From NCBI RefSeq assembly GCF_021738965.1, contig NZ_JAKKOQ010000006.1, positions 124,001 to 188,000 on the forward strand: a stretch of DNA of 64,000 bases, in the 5' to 3' direction. Positions 17,634 to 26,999 of this stretch are shown here, in pieces. The position numbers and the translations under genes were made by a program. Source of the stretch: Gordonia zhenghanii. GTDB lineage: Bacteria > Actinomycetota > Actinomycetes > Mycobacteriales > Mycobacteriaceae. The notes beneath the pieces were generated by a model that ran no database searches, was not told the origin of the DNA, and was given only the letters and a program-made list of their open reading frames with translations. The number at the start of each line of letters is the position of its first letter. The stretch's first letter is position 1.

Positions 17634-19649
17634 TCAGCTGTTGGCGGCGAGGCTCACGACGGGCACCGGCTCGGCTCCGAAGCCGCCGTCGGCCTGGAAG
17701 GTGAGGTAACTCGGTTTGTTCGGGTCCAGGACCAGTTGCTGCCTGCGGCCGCGCGCCTTGATCAGATCGGGGACGATCGTCAGGTAGCGAGGCAGGCTCG
17801 CCGCGTACACGTCCACCCGAAGCCGGTGTCCCGCGGCGAGGACCGCGTCGGTCGGGACCAGGTCGACGTCGATACGAACCGGCTCGTCGGCGGGCACAGG
17901 CAGACGACGCTGGCGAGTCAGATAGTGAACGGCGTCGAGGAGCACTCCGTCCTCCGTGTACGTGCAGCGGGACGGGTCGAGCGCCCGGTTGGACGCGGTC
18001 AGCGCGCCGTTCGTGAGGACGCGAGAGCGTCCGTCGGGGGCGACGTCGTTGACCGTCACCGCCCAGATCCCCTCGTGCGCGGTGGTCGAGACGTTCAACC
18101 TCAGATTCATCTGCCCGGACACTTGAGTCGGTGTCGAGACCGGCTCACTGGTGAACGAGAGCCCGCCCTCCTCCTGGTACCGCGCGTCGGTCGAGAAGTT
18201 CTCGCCGAGCGCGATGGCGGCGCCAGCCGTCACTTGCGCGATGTCTCGGGATGCGAATCCGCGGAGGTCAGGTGTGATCCGCAGTGCTCGACGCCGGGTG
18301 GCGGGGCCCGTCCGCAGGCTTCCGTCATGCCGCGTGTGCCAGGCCGTGCCAGACGGCTCCTCGGTGAGGAAGAGTCGGCGCGGAGAGACGGAGGCACGCG
18401 GGAACGACTCGCCGCACGACCAGTCGCCGCCCTGCTGCTGCATGGTGACCGGACCGTACGCGTCGACCTCGTTGTCGATGCCCTTGAGCCACTTGTCGAA
18501 CCAGGCCCGCTCGAGCACGTCCAACCGCGGCGGACGGCCTGCGGTCCCGTGGTCACAGCCCGGATCGAGGTGGTAACCGTCGGCGACGAGCATCTGTTTG
18601 CGTCCCGGCTCCATCTGGAGTTTGGCGTACACGCGGCTCGCGCTGCGACCGAACAGGTCGTGCCAGCCGCCGACCGTGAACGTCGGGCAGTCGATCTGCT
18701 CGACCTTAGGGTTGCGAACGTCGAAGTAGGGATCGTCGAAGATCCGCTCGTCGCGTGCGGTGAGGAAACCCCACAGCAGAGACGGCATCTCCGACGCCGG
18801 CGACTTCAGCCGGTCCTTGACCCAGCGGTACGCGTCGCCGCGCAGGACGTCGGCGACGCCGGTCGCCGGGTTCGGGAGCCATTTGAGGCCGTTGACGAGG
18901 GCAAGCCACAGCGGGATGAAGGCCGACGGCATGCCGCCCGTGAGGTAGACGTCGCGAACGAGGTCTTCACCGCCTTCGATCGCGAAGACCGCCTTGAGAG
19001 CCGGGGGACGATGACCCGCGGCCTGCAGCGCGTTGATCGCCGAGTACGACCACCCGGCCATGCCGACGTTGCCGTCGCACCAAGGCTGTCGACTGATCCA
19101 GTCGATCACCTCGACGGAGTCCTGCTGTTCGCGCGGCGACAGGATCTCCCAGCGACCGTGCGACGACCCCGTACCGCGAACGTCGACGATCACCTGGGTG
19201 TAGCCGGAACGGACCAGGCTCCGGTTGATGCCGAACACGTCCCACAGTCCGGTGCCGAAGGTGCGCCCCATCCGTGAAGCTCCGTCGCCGAGTGGGATCG
19301 ACGCGCTCGCGGTCCGGACCGCACTGCCGATCCCGGGCGCGTGCAGCGCGTGGTCGATCCCGTCGAGGACAGCCCGGTTGTACGGATTGACGTTGAGGAC
19401 CGTGGGGAAGGATGTCTTGACCGGTTGGCCCAACAAGTTGGCAGGTCGGACGAGAGTCGCGCGCAGCCGTGTGCCGTCGGACGCGGTCACGACGACGCTG
19501 CGGTCGATGTGCACTCGCGGATACGGCTGTTTGCCGTCGACTGCTTCGCGCCACGCGTGCGCCCTATCGCCGCCGTCAGCGTTTCCGTACAGACGTGCGG
19601 CGCCTCGGTCTGGCCCCAGGAACGCGTCGTAGTCAAAGTCGAGTGTCAT
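17634..19649 (-). CDS. CocE/NonD family acyl hydrolase (X-Pro dipeptidyl-peptidase S15 fold)
   Basis: The family hydrolyses esters and amides; known members include cocaine esterase and glutaryl-7-ACA acylases. This 671-residue protein has the alpha/beta-hydrolase nucleophile elbow GWSYSA (Ser201), a preceding IVDVRGTGSSHG oxyanion region, an acid in the PTFTVGGWHDLFG area, a catalytic histidine likely in GYHLDPG, and a C-terminal jelly-roll domain (from about 450: GQMNLRLNVSTTAHEG). ATG 19647-19649 (MTLDFDYD) is preferred over the in-frame GTG at 19659-19661, which lacks room for a ribosome site. No signal peptide was found, so it is probably cytoplasmic. The substrate is unknown. Confidence 0.87.
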   Translation of the reverse strand: MTLDFDYDAFLGPDRGAARLYGNADGGDRAHAWREAVDGKQPYPRVHIDRSVVVTASDGTRLRATLVRPANLLGQPVKTSFPTVLNVNPYNRAVLDGIDHALHAPGIGSAVRTASASIPLGDGASRMGRTFGTGLWDVFGINRSLVRSGYTQVIVDVRGTGSSHGRWEILSPREQQDSVEVIDWISRQPWCDGNVGMAGWSYSAINALQAAGHRPPALKAVFAIEGGEDLVRDVYLTGGMPSAFIPLWLALVNGLKWLPNPATGVADVLRGDAYRWVKDRLKSPASEMPSLLWGFLTARDERIFDDPYFDVRNPKVEQIDCPTFTVGGWHDLFGRSASRVYAKLQMEPGRKQMLVADGYHLDPGCDHGTAGRPPRLDVLERAWFDKWLKGIDNEVDAYGPVTMQQQGGDWSCGESFPRASVSPRRLFLTEEPSGTAWHTRHDGSLRTGPATRRRALRITPDLRGFASRDIAQVTAGAAIALGENFSTDARYQEEGGLSFTSEPVSTPTQVSGQMNLRLNVSTTAHEGIWAVTVNDVAPDGRSRVLTNGALTASNRALDPSRCTYTEDGVLLDAVHYLTRQRRLPVPADEPVRIDVDLVPTDAVLAAGHRLRVDVYAASLPRYLTIVPDLIKARGRRQQLVLDPNKPSYLTFQADGGFGAEPVPVVSLAANS

Positions 19650-19792
19650 CGCGCAGCTCACCCCTCTCGCCGTCCGTTTCCCCTGTCCGGCCTGCCTTTC
19701 TCAACAGCCCGGCTCCCGACCAGACGGCGCGCCTGTGGTGCGCGTCACCATCGGTCTCGTTAACCCATTTAAAACGACGGCGTTCCAGATGC

Positions 19793-20971
19793 CTAATCCG
19801 GGGTGGAACCGATGTGCTCCGGTGACCGGATTGTGACCGCAACCGCAGCCTCCAGGAGCATCGTCGCCCCGATCTGGACGGACAGGTCGCGTTCTGGTGT
19901 CTTCGACGAGGCGACGGCTCCGCCGTGCTTGCGGGCGGACGGTCCCGCCGATGTCGGGACGACGGCGGGTTTTCGCCAATCGGGACCGAACACCGGCAGC
20001 CCGTCGTGCTCGGTGCGGTTCGCCCATGCGGCGTCGGCGCTCGCGGTGACGATGGCCGCGGCCCGGCTGCGCACCGACTCGGCGGTCTCGTCCTGACCGG
20101 GGAGGTCGGTTGCGACCAGAGCGAGATTCCTGGTGAGGACGCCGCCGAACAATCCGCCGTCGCCGCCACCTGCCCCGCGCACCACCCCGTCTGTGGTGAA
20201 CCGAGCAGCGGTCGCGGTCAGCAACGCGTCGATGCGGTCGAGTCGACGTCGGTCGCCGGTGTGTCGGTAGGCCTCGGTGTACGCGCCGAGAGCCACGCCC
20301 TGGCAGTACGTGAACAGAGCGTCGTCGAGGTCGCGGGACCCGTCGGATCGGCGCCACACGCCATCGGCGATCAGCCCGGACGGCAGGCAGAGGTTGTCGT
20401 CGATCCAGTCGGCCATCGCGACCGCGCGCTCGACCCGGTCGGTTCGCGACAACAGGATCGCGGCCGGGCCGTTCGCCGGCGCATTGAAGAAGGTGTCGGT
20501 GGTGCGCCACGGGATCCCGCCGCCCGACTCCGGCGACCACGCGTCGACCATCCGGTCGCGCAGCACGCGCAGTGCACGCGGTCGGCAACTCGGCCCGCCG
20601 GACCCCAGCCTGCGTTCGGTCCGCTCGACGGCGAGACCGAGCCAGGCCATGTCGTCGTAGTACGAGTTGGTCCATCGCCCGACGTTGCGGATCCGGATTC
20701 CGCGCAGCAGAGCGGTGGCGTCCCGCGCGCACTGCTCGTCGCCCCGGTGGATCGCGCCGTCGACGAGGACATCGACCAGGTGGGCCTGCCACCAGTAGTT
20801 CCACGACGCGGTGAGCCGTTCCTTCGACAGCGGTCGTCCGGCAGGCGGCCATGCGACCCGGCCGATCCGGGTGAACGGAACCCACCCACCGATCGGGCGG
20901 AGATGGCGTGCGCGAAGCGCGGATTGAGCCGCGGCGGCCCGGCGCTGCGCCGATTCGACTTCTGGGGACAT
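19793..20971 (-). CDS. Glycoside hydrolase family 76 protein (alpha-1,6-mannanase type)
   Basis: GH76 enzymes cut alpha-1,6-mannan. The 392-residue protein follows the alpha6/alpha6 barrel pattern with the paired catalytic aspartates in SYYDDMAWLG (Asp106, Asp107), and further family segments GGIPWRT, TFFNAPANGPAA and TYCQGVALGAYTEAY. It has no secretion signal, unlike extracellular mannanases, so it may act in the cytoplasm on lipomannan-type or storage glycan, which is inference. It lies on the minus strand, divergent from rplJ, and is separated from the hydrolase by 143 bp. Confidence 0.87.
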   Translation of the reverse strand: MSPEVESAQRRAAAAQSALRARHLRPIGGWVPFTRIGRVAWPPAGRPLSKERLTASWNYWWQAHLVDVLVDGAIHRGDEQCARDATALLRGIRIRNVGRWTNSYYDDMAWLGLAVERTERRLGSGGPSCRPRALRVLRDRMVDAWSPESGGGIPWRTTDTFFNAPANGPAAILLSRTDRVERAVAMADWIDDNLCLPSGLIADGVWRRSDGSRDLDDALFTYCQGVALGAYTEAYRHTGDRRRLDRIDALLTATAARFTTDGVVRGAGGGDGGLFGGVLTRNLALVATDLPGQDETAESVRSRAAAIVTASADAAWANRTEHDGLPVFGPDWRKPAVVPTSAGPSARKHGGAVASSKTPERDLSVQIGATMLLEAAVAVTIRSPEHIGSTPD

Positions 20972-21277
20972 GCGAGTTAGCCTATTAGCCGGTACATCGA
21001 GTTCGCTCGATGCATCGAGTTCAACCAGAGACCGTTGGTCGTCGGAAACGAGTTTTCCGATCGAAGGTCCGGCGAGAGTCGGCGACCCACGCAGGATGAA
21101 CGTGGAGTACTCCTCACGCTACGCGCTGAGTTCTTGTTCGCCCCGTGCCTCCTGCGCCGGGGCGTTTTTCTTTCGCCTGACATCGATCGGGTGCGCCGCT
21201 CTCACGACACGACGGCCTGGGTCCGATTCGGTCCGCTCACCCGGACCGACGTGAAGTGACACGAGAGGAGGCGAAGT
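20972..21277 (+). promoter_or_regulatory. Leader region of rplJ-rplL
   Basis: No protein gene is seen in this stretch. It contains CATCGAG (20995-21001), CTCGATG (21006-21012) and a second CATCGAG (21013-21019), so the middle copy can pair with either neighbour, and a terminator-like hairpin at 21139-21164. A long leader ahead of rplJL is expected, because L10 binding to the leader controls this operon in many bacteria. The precise start of transcription cannot be read. Confidence 0.55.
21139..21173 (+). terminator. Terminator-like hairpin (attenuator candidate) in the rplJL leader
   Basis: CGCCCCG (21139-21145) pairs with CGGGGCG (21158-21164), and TTTTTCTTT follows. It stands 105 bp before the rplJ start, on the same strand, with no upstream gene on that strand to terminate. 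Confidence 0.7.
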
Positions 21278-21808
21278 ATGGCTAAGGCCGAAAAGGTTTC
21301 TGCAGTTGCAGAGATCGCCGAGCAGTTCAAGGGCTCCGATGCTGCGGTCGTCACGGAATTCCGTGGCCTGACCGTCACGCAGCTGGGAACCCTGCGTCGC
21401 TCGCTCGGTGAAGGTGCAACCTACTCCGTCGCCAAGAACACCCTCGTCAAGCGTGCTGCCGCAGAGGCAGGCGTCGAGGGCCTCGACGAGCTGTTCACCG
21501 GTCCGACAGCGATCGCATTCGTCCAGGGCGAGCTTCCCGAAGCTGCCAAGGCAATGAAGACGTTCGCCAAGGAGAACAAGAACCTTGTCATCAAGGGCGG
21601 GTACATGGACGGCCGCGCGCTGTCTGTGGCCGAGGTCGAAGAGATCGCCGACCTTGAGTCCCGTGAGGTTCTGCTGGCAAAGCTCGCCGGTGCCATGAAG
21701 GGCAACTTGGCAAAGGCTGCAGGGCTGTTCAACCAGCCTGCGTCGCAGGTCGCGCGTCTCGCCGCGGCACTGCAGGAGAAGCAGGAGGCCTCGGGCGACG
21801 CGGCCTGA
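21278..21808 (+). CDS. rplJ: 50S ribosomal protein L10
   Basis: L10 anchors L7/L12 dimers in the ribosomal stalk. The 176-residue sequence shows the family features [42 protein letters not shown], and a C-terminal helix that binds L7/L12. A GAGGAGG site lies just upstream of ATG 21278. The operon order rplJ-rplL is conserved. Confidence 0.98.
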   Translation: MAKAEKVSAVAEIAEQFKGSDAAVVTEFRGLTVTQLGTLRRSLGEGATYSVAKNTLVKRAAAEAGVEGLDELFTGPTAIAFVQGELPEAAKAMKTFAKENKNLVIKGGYMDGRALSVAEVEEIADLESREVLLAKLAGAMKGNLAKAAGLFNQPASQVARLAAALQEKQEASGDAA

Positions 21809-21910
21809 GTCACTGTTGCTCCACCCGATCGGTTCGCCGATCACCACCCATGAACGAGCCTGCACTGCAGGCGCCCCCGCACCGGCGGGGAACTACGGAA
21901 GGACGCCACC

Positions 21911-22294
21911 ATGGCGAAGCTCACCGCTGACGAGCTCATCGAGCAGTTCAAGGAACTGACCCTGCTGGAGCTCAGCGATTTCGTGAAGAAGTTCGAAGAG
22001 GTCTTCGAGGTCACCGCTGCCGCTCCGGTCGCCGTTGCCGCTGCAGGCGCTCCGGCCGCTGCTGAGGCCGCTGTCGAGCAGGACGAGTTCGACGTCGTGC
22101 TCGAGGGTGCGGGCGACAAGAAGATCCAGGTCATCAAGGTCGTGCGTGAGGTCGTCGCCGGTCTGGGCCTGAAGGAAGCCAAGGACCTCGTCGAGGGTGC
22201 TCCGAAGGCGCTCCTGGAGAAGGTCAGCAAGGAAGACGCTGAAGCAGCCAAGACCAAGCTCGAAGAGGCTGGCGCTTCGGTCTCGCTGAAGTGA
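21911..22294 (+). CDS. rplL: 50S ribosomal protein L7/L12
   Basis: The 127-residue acidic stalk protein recruits translation factors. It has the N-terminal dimerisation region ([21 protein letters not shown]), an alanine-rich hinge (about 37-55) and the conserved C-terminal domain ([36 protein letters not shown]). It follows rplJ by 102 nt and is closed by a classical terminator. Confidence 0.98.
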   Translation: MAKLTADELIEQFKELTLLELSDFVKKFEEVFEVTAAAPVAVAAAGAPAAAEAAVEQDEFDVVLEGAGDKKIQVIKVVREVVAGLGLKEAKDLVEGAPKALLEKVSKEDAEAAKTKLEEAGASVSLK

Positions 22295-22341
22295 TCTGAC
22301 GCGCCGCACGGCGCACTGGCCACGGTGTGTGGCTGGAAAGG

Positions 22342-22380
22342 GCGAGGCCCGCAGGAATCCCTGCGGGCCTCGCTTTTTTT
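22342..22380 (+). terminator. Rho-independent terminator after rplL
   Basis: A 14-bp perfect stem GCGAGGCCCGCAGG (22342-22355) / CCTGCGGGCCTCGC (22360-22373) with a four-base loop and seven T (22374-22380). Confidence 0.95.
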
Positions 22381-22714
22381 CGCTTCAGTACCCGTTTCTC
22401 GGGGTGTGTGAGGACGACCCACAGACGCTCCGCGGCCGCCCAGTGGCAGCGGTCTCAGCCACGGGGGGCGGGGAGTCGCCCGTCACTTGGAGTACAGCGA
22501 TTCTTCGCGTATTCTCAGACCACCGAGAAAGTTACTGTCCAGTAAGGCGATCACAGATCAAGCTTTACCCTGGTCCGATGGTATGAGCGGCCACTCGCGT
22601 GAGTTAGAGTGACCGCAGCCACAAACGGCACGCCGGACGAGCGGGAACGCTTGAATGCTGCGACAACGGATGGCGCGGTGACAGGACCGGTGGAGATACG
22701 TCTGGAGGGACGCA
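22381..22714. other. Upstream region of the mce operon
   Basis: No gene was recognised between the rplL terminator and mceG. It holds the dyad TTACTG-TC-CAGTAA (22532-22545). Possible promoter elements follow it, but no convincing -35/-10 pair could be fixed. A run of short minus-strand frames here shows no family resemblance. Confidence 0.6.
22532..22545. promoter_or_regulatory. 14-bp dyad, candidate repressor operator for the mce operon
   Basis: TTACTG and CAGTAA are exact inverse repeats separated by two bases. The half-site length and spacing resemble operators of TetR-family repressors. It lies 170 bp before the mceG start. Confidence 0.5.
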
Positions 22715-24001
22715 GTGGGAGTTGAGGTCACCGTCGAGGGACTCACGAAGTCGTTCGGCTCGCAGAACATCTGGAGGGACGTCAGTCTGACGTTGCCTGC
22801 AGGTGAGGTCAGCGCATTGCTGGGCCCGTCGGGTACTGGTAAATCGGTGTTCCTGAAGACGTTGATCGGTCTGCTGCACCCGGAGCAGGGTTCGGTGATC
22901 GTGGACGGCACGGACATCACGCAGTGTTCGGCGAAGGAGCTCTACGAGATCCGAAAGCTGTTCGGCGTGTTGTTCCAGGACGGTGCGCTGTTCGGTTCGA
23001 TGAGTCTGTTCGACAACATTGCGTTCCCGCTTCGTGAGCACACGAAGAAGAAGGAAGACGAGATCCGCAAGATCGTCCTGGACAAGGTCGAGTTGGTGGG
23101 TCTGACGGGCGCTGAGGACAAGCTGCCCGGTGAGATCTCCGGCGGTATGCGTAAGCGTGCCGGTCTGGCGCGTGCGCTGGTTCTCGATCCCGAGATCATC
23201 TTGTGTGACGAGCCGGACTCGGGTCTGGACCCGGTCCGTACCGCGTACATCTCGCAGCTGTTGATCGACATCAACGCCGAGATCGATGCGACGATCATGG
23301 TTGTCACGCACAACATCAATATCGCTCGAACGATTCCGGACAACATCGGCATGCTCTTCCGTAAGGAACTGGTGATGTTCGGTCCGCGTGAGCAGTTGCT
23401 GACCTCGGAGCAGCCGGTGGTCAAGCAGTTCCTCGCGGGTGATCGTTTCGGTCCGATCGGCATGTCGGAGGAGAAGGACGAGGGCGCTGCTGCGGCGGAG
23501 GCCGCGATGCAGGCCGCGGGTATCTCCGGTGGTGGCACGAAGGATGATTTCTCGGAGATCATTCCGCAGGTCCAGCCGAACCCGGGCATGCCGGTCCGCA
23601 AGGCCGCGATCCGCCACCGCGCGAACGTGCTCAGCATGATGCACACGCTGCCGGCCAACGCGCAGGAGGCGATCCGCAACTCGATCGCCGAGGAGGATCG
23701 GCGCGCTGCCGAACTGCCCGAGACGTCGACCACGCTGGTCGCGCTCGCCGCGACTGACTTCAACGAGCCGAACGTCGAGCGCACCGGGCTGCCCGGCGGC
23801 CCGGAGGGCGTCCACGTCGAGCCGACCAACGTGCACGACGTGGTCAACGCTCAGACCGAGAACGGCAACCGGCCGGACCTGGCTAAGACCTCGGTCGCTC
23901 AGCCGGCAGGCGATGACGCCTTCACCCAGCCGATCGACACGTCCGCCATCGAGACGGCCATCAACGACAAGTCGAACGGACAGGGGAGTAACCAGGCATG
24001 A
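22715..24001 (+). CDS. mceG: Mce system ATPase MceG (Mkl)
   Basis: MceG energises lipid import by the Mce permeases. The 428-residue protein has Walker A GPSGTGKS (37-44), the ABC signature SGGMRKRAGLARAL (from Ser142) and Walker B IILCDEPDSGLDP (Asp165, Glu166). The ABC part ends near residue 250; a further 175-residue C-terminal extension, longer than that of M. tuberculosis Mkl (359 residues in total), carries alanine-rich, polar sequence. Start is GTG 22715 with GGAGGGA upstream. Its stop overlaps yrbEA (ATGA), so it belongs to the mce operon. In M. tuberculosis mkl also lies upstream of rpoB but apart from the mce operons. Confidence 0.94.
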   Translation: MGVEVTVEGLTKSFGSQNIWRDVSLTLPAGEVSALLGPSGTGKSVFLKTLIGLLHPEQGSVIVDGTDITQCSAKELYEIRKLFGVLFQDGALFGSMSLFDNIAFPLREHTKKKEDEIRKIVLDKVELVGLTGAEDKLPGEISGGMRKRAGLARALVLDPEIILCDEPDSGLDPVRTAYISQLLIDINAEIDATIMVVTHNINIARTIPDNIGMLFRKELVMFGPREQLLTSEQPVVKQFLAGDRFGPIGMSEEKDEGAAAAEAAMQAAGISGGGTKDDFSEIIPQVQPNPGMPVRKAAIRHRANVLSMMHTLPANAQEAIRNSIAEEDRRAAELPETSTTLVALAATDFNEPNVERTGLPGGPEGVHVEPTNVHDVVNAQTENGNRPDLAKTSVAQPAGDDAFTQPIDTSAIETAINDKSNGQGSNQA

Positions 24002-24804
24002 CGAGTGCCACCACGCGTGGCGTCGACAGGATCGGGAAAGCCGGTGAGGGCGCCCTCGCGCAGACCGGCAATATCGTTCAGCTGTTCGTCGACGTCGCAC
24101 GCCAGCTCTTCGTGCGGCCGTTCCAGTTGCGCGAGTTCATTCAGCAGGCCTGGTTCATCGCCAGCGTCACGATTCTGCCGACGGCGCTCATCGCGATCCC
24201 GTTCGGCGCCATCGTCTCGCTGCAGACCGGCTCGCTGATCAAGCAACTCGGCGCTGAGTCGTACACCGGTGCGGCCAGTGTTCTGGTCGTGGTCCAGCAG
24301 GGGTCCCCGCTGGTGACCTCACTGCTGGTGGCCGGAGCCGCCGGGTCGGCCGTCGCGGCCGACCTCGGGTCCCGCACCATTCGCGAAGAGATCGACGCGA
24401 TGGAGGTGCTCGGGATCAACCCCGTCCAGCGCCTCGTCGTGCCACGCGTGTTGGCCATGGTTCTCGTCGCCATCCTGCTGAACGGCCTCGTCGCCGTGGT
24501 CGGCATCGGCGGCGGGTACTTCTTCAACGTCGTCGTCCAGGGCGGAACCCCCGGCGCCTACCTGGCGTCGTTCGGCGCCCTGGCCCAACTGCCGGACCTC
24601 TACATCTCGACACTGAAGGCCGCGGTCTTCGGTGTGCTGGCCGGTGTGATCGCCGCGTACAAGGGCCTCAACCCGAAGGGTGGTCCGAAGGGCGTCGGCG
24701 ACGCGGTGAATCAGAGCGTCGTCGTGACGTTCCTGCTCCTGTTCTTCGCGAACCTGATCATCACCGCCGTGTTCCTGCAGATCGTTCCGCCGAAGGTAGG
24801 TTAG
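23998..24804 (+). CDS. yrbEA: Mce permease subunit YrbEA (MlaE family)
   Basis: A 268-residue integral membrane protein with five or six hydrophobic helices and the MlaE/YrbE motif REEIDAMEVLGINPVQRLVVPR, the coupling helix that contacts the ATPase. With YrbEB it forms the permease of the Mce complex. The ATG overlaps the TGA of mceG by four bases. Confidence 0.95.
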   Translation: MTSATTRGVDRIGKAGEGALAQTGNIVQLFVDVARQLFVRPFQLREFIQQAWFIASVTILPTALIAIPFGAIVSLQTGSLIKQLGAESYTGAASVLVVVQQGSPLVTSLLVAGAAGSAVAADLGSRTIREEIDAMEVLGINPVQRLVVPRVLAMVLVAILLNGLVAVVGIGGGYFFNVVVQGGTPGAYLASFGALAQLPDLYISTLKAAVFGVLAGVIAAYKGLNPKGGPKGVGDAVNQSVVVTFLLLFFANLIITAVFLQIVPPKVG

Positions 24805-24806
24805 TG

Positions 24807-25679
24807 ATGACTCGTGGTGTGACGATCGCGAAGAGCCGTCCGGAGTACTACCTCTACGAGGCGCGCAAGCAGCTCGGCAAGCCGTTGAAGATGCTCGACG
24901 GCGCAGGCGAACAGATGTCCTTCTACGGGCGGACCCTCGCGTGGATCCCGAAGACCCTCGTGCACTACACGCGCGAAGTGATGCGCCTGTTGGCGGAGGT
25001 CGCGTTCGGTTCCGGCGGCCTCGCTGTCATCGGCGGCACGGTCGGCGTGATGATCCTGATGTCCGGTTTCACCGGCGTCGTGGTCGGCATGCAGGGGTAT
25101 GCGGCTCTCGACCAGATCGGTTCACAGGCGCTGACCGGCTTCCTGTCGGCGTATGTGAACACTCGTGAGGTCGCGCCGCTGGTCGCCGGTCTCGCCTTGT
25201 CTGCGACCGTCGGCTGCGGTTTCACCGCCCAACTCGGCGCCATGCGGATCTCTGAGGAGATCGACGCACTCGAGGTGATGGCGGTTCCGTCGATTCCGTT
25301 CCTCGTGAGCACTCGCGTCATCGCAGGCTTCGTCGCCGTCATCCCGCTCTACGTGCTCGGGTTGATGGCCGCGTACCTCGCGTCTCGGGTGGTCAACACG
25401 GTGTTCAACGGTCAGTCGACGGGTTCGTACGATCACTACTTCAATCTGTTCCTGCCACCGGTCGACGTCTTATGGTCGTTCGGCAAAGTCCTAGTGTTCG
25501 CGTTCGTGATCATCATGGTGCACTGCTACTACGGCTACTACGCCAGTGGCGGTCCGGCGGGCGTCGGTGTGGCGGTGGGCCACGCGGTCCGCGCCGCACT
25601 CGTGCTGATCGCCGTCATGGACTTCTTCCTCGGACTCGCGATCTGGGGAACCACAACGTCGGTCAGAGTCGGAGGTTAG
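24807..25679 (+). CDS. yrbEB: Mce permease subunit YrbEB (MlaE family)
   Basis: The second permease subunit, 290 residues from ATG 24807; a GTG at 24804 overlaps the yrbEA stop and is an alternative. It has an N-terminal cytoplasmic part, then membrane helices, the motif ISEEIDALEVMAVPSIPFLVSTR and a closing helix AALVLIAVMDFFLGLAIWG. The pair of YrbE proteins is diagnostic of an actinobacterial mce operon. Confidence 0.95.
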   Translation: MTRGVTIAKSRPEYYLYEARKQLGKPLKMLDGAGEQMSFYGRTLAWIPKTLVHYTREVMRLLAEVAFGSGGLAVIGGTVGVMILMSGFTGVVVGMQGYAALDQIGSQALTGFLSAYVNTREVAPLVAGLALSATVGCGFTAQLGAMRISEEIDALEVMAVPSIPFLVSTRVIAGFVAVIPLYVLGLMAAYLASRVVNTVFNGQSTGSYDHYFNLFLPPVDVLWSFGKVLVFAFVIIMVHCYYGYYASGGPAGVGVAVGHAVRAALVLIAVMDFFLGLAIWGTTTSVRVGG

Positions 25680-25685
25680 ACGAAC

Positions 25686-26999
25686 GTGGCGACTGCTAAA
25701 CGCAGGCTGCTCGGCCTGCTCTTCTTCGTCGTGGTCATCGGACTTCTCGCGACTTCGATCCTGAAGTTCCGCGGAGCGTTCGACGATTACACGACGGTCA
25801 CCCTGCAGACCAGCGACATCGGAAGCGCACTCGGCGTGAACTCCGACGTCAAGGCGCGCGGCGTCCTTGTCGGCACCGTACGTGAAGTGGATGTGCAGTC
25901 CGGTGGCAAGGCGACCCTGGAACTGGGTCTCGATCCGAGTAAGGCCAAGGACCTGCCGATCGGAACCACTGGCCGCGTGCTGCCCAAGACGCTCTTCGGC
26001 GAGCGGTTCGTCTCGCTGACCGTGCCGGCGGACGGCAAGGGCGAGTTGAGCGACGGCGACGTCATCAAGACCGATCCGCGGGGCAGTTCCAAGGAGGTCG
26101 AGGACCTGTTCGACGCCCTGCTTCCGGTGCTCGAAGCGATCCCGCCGCAGGATCTGAACGTGACGCTCACGTCGATCTCGCAAGCGATCGGCGGCAAGGG
26201 CAAGGAACTCGGCGACACTTTCGACCGACTGAACACGATCTTCACCCGCGTCAACGCGAACATGGACGACCTGCAGGGCACATTGCGCGGACTCGCGACG
26301 TTCTCGGACACCTATTCCGAAGCGCTGCCCGACGTGATCGACGCGCTCGATTCGATTCGAGTCACGGGCAACACGATCGTGGAACGGCAGAGCGACTTGA
26401 GTTCCCTGATCTCCACGCTCGGCGTCGCAGCGACCGACACCACGAAGTTCCTGAAGACCAACCGGCGTGACCTGTTGGACCTCACGATCGAGTCGGAGCC
26501 GTTCCTGCGCAAGATCGCAAAGCAGTCGCCGACCTTCGGATGCATGTTCCACAACTTCTCGACTCTCCTGCCTGAGGCGGCGAAGATCGTCGGCAAGGGC
26601 ACGGAGAACCCCGGTGTCCACGTGAACCTGCAGTTCGTGAATCCGCGTGGCCGCTACCTCCCGAACCAGGACGAACCGCGCCTGTTCTGGGAGGACCCGC
26701 CCGCTCGGTGCTACGAGCCTGCGACCAATGGCCGACCGTTCCCGCAGTACCCGGGCGGCGGAGTGCCGGACGGCTCGTACCAGCCGCCGTCGCGTAACGC
26801 CGGACCGACCACGTGGCCAGATCTGCCGCAGCCGCAGTTCAGCGCGAAGCCCGCCGGAAAGGTCTCCGACGCCGACTATGTCAAGCAGATGAAGCTCGTG
26901 TACGGGGCGTCGAGCGGCGTGGACCCGTCGCAGGTTCCCACTTGGATCACATACATCGGCGGAGGCGCCGCAGACGGAGCGGGGGTGACGATCAAGTGA
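25686..26999 (+). CDS. mceA: Mce family protein MceA
   Basis: MCE proteins form the extracytoplasmic tunnel that carries lipids. This 437-residue member has an N-terminal membrane anchor (about 8-27), a MlaD/MCE domain (about 38-120, with GSALGVNSDVKARGVLVGTV), and a helical coiled-coil region (about 150-290) before a proline-rich tail. The start is GTG 25686, six bases after yrbEB. It is the first of six MCE subunits in the order A-F. Confidence 0.93.
   Translation: MATAKRRLLGLLFFVVVIGLLATSILKFRGAFDDYTTVTLQTSDIGSALGVNSDVKARGVLVGTVREVDVQSGGKATLELGLDPSKAKDLPIGTTGRVLPKTLFGERFVSLTVPADGKGELSDGDVIKTDPRGSSKEVEDLFDALLPVLEAIPPQDLNVTLTSISQAIGGKGKELGDTFDRLNTIFTRVNANMDDLQGTLRGLATFSDTYSEALPDVIDALDSIRVTGNTIVERQSDLSSLISTLGVAATDTTKFLKTNRRDLLDLTIESEPFLRKIAKQSPTFGCMFHNFSTLLPEAAKIVGKGTENPGVHVNLQFVNPRGRYLPNQDEPRLFWEDPPARCYEPATNGRPFPQYPGGGVPDGSYQPPSRNAGPTTWPDLPQPQFSAKPAGKVSDADYVKQMKLVYGASSGVDPSQVPTWITYIGGGAADGAGVTIK

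Noticed and set aside
17514-19277. A 587-residue plus-strand frame opposite the CocE hydrolase
   Set aside because: The minus-strand gene has clear catalytic motifs; this frame has none.
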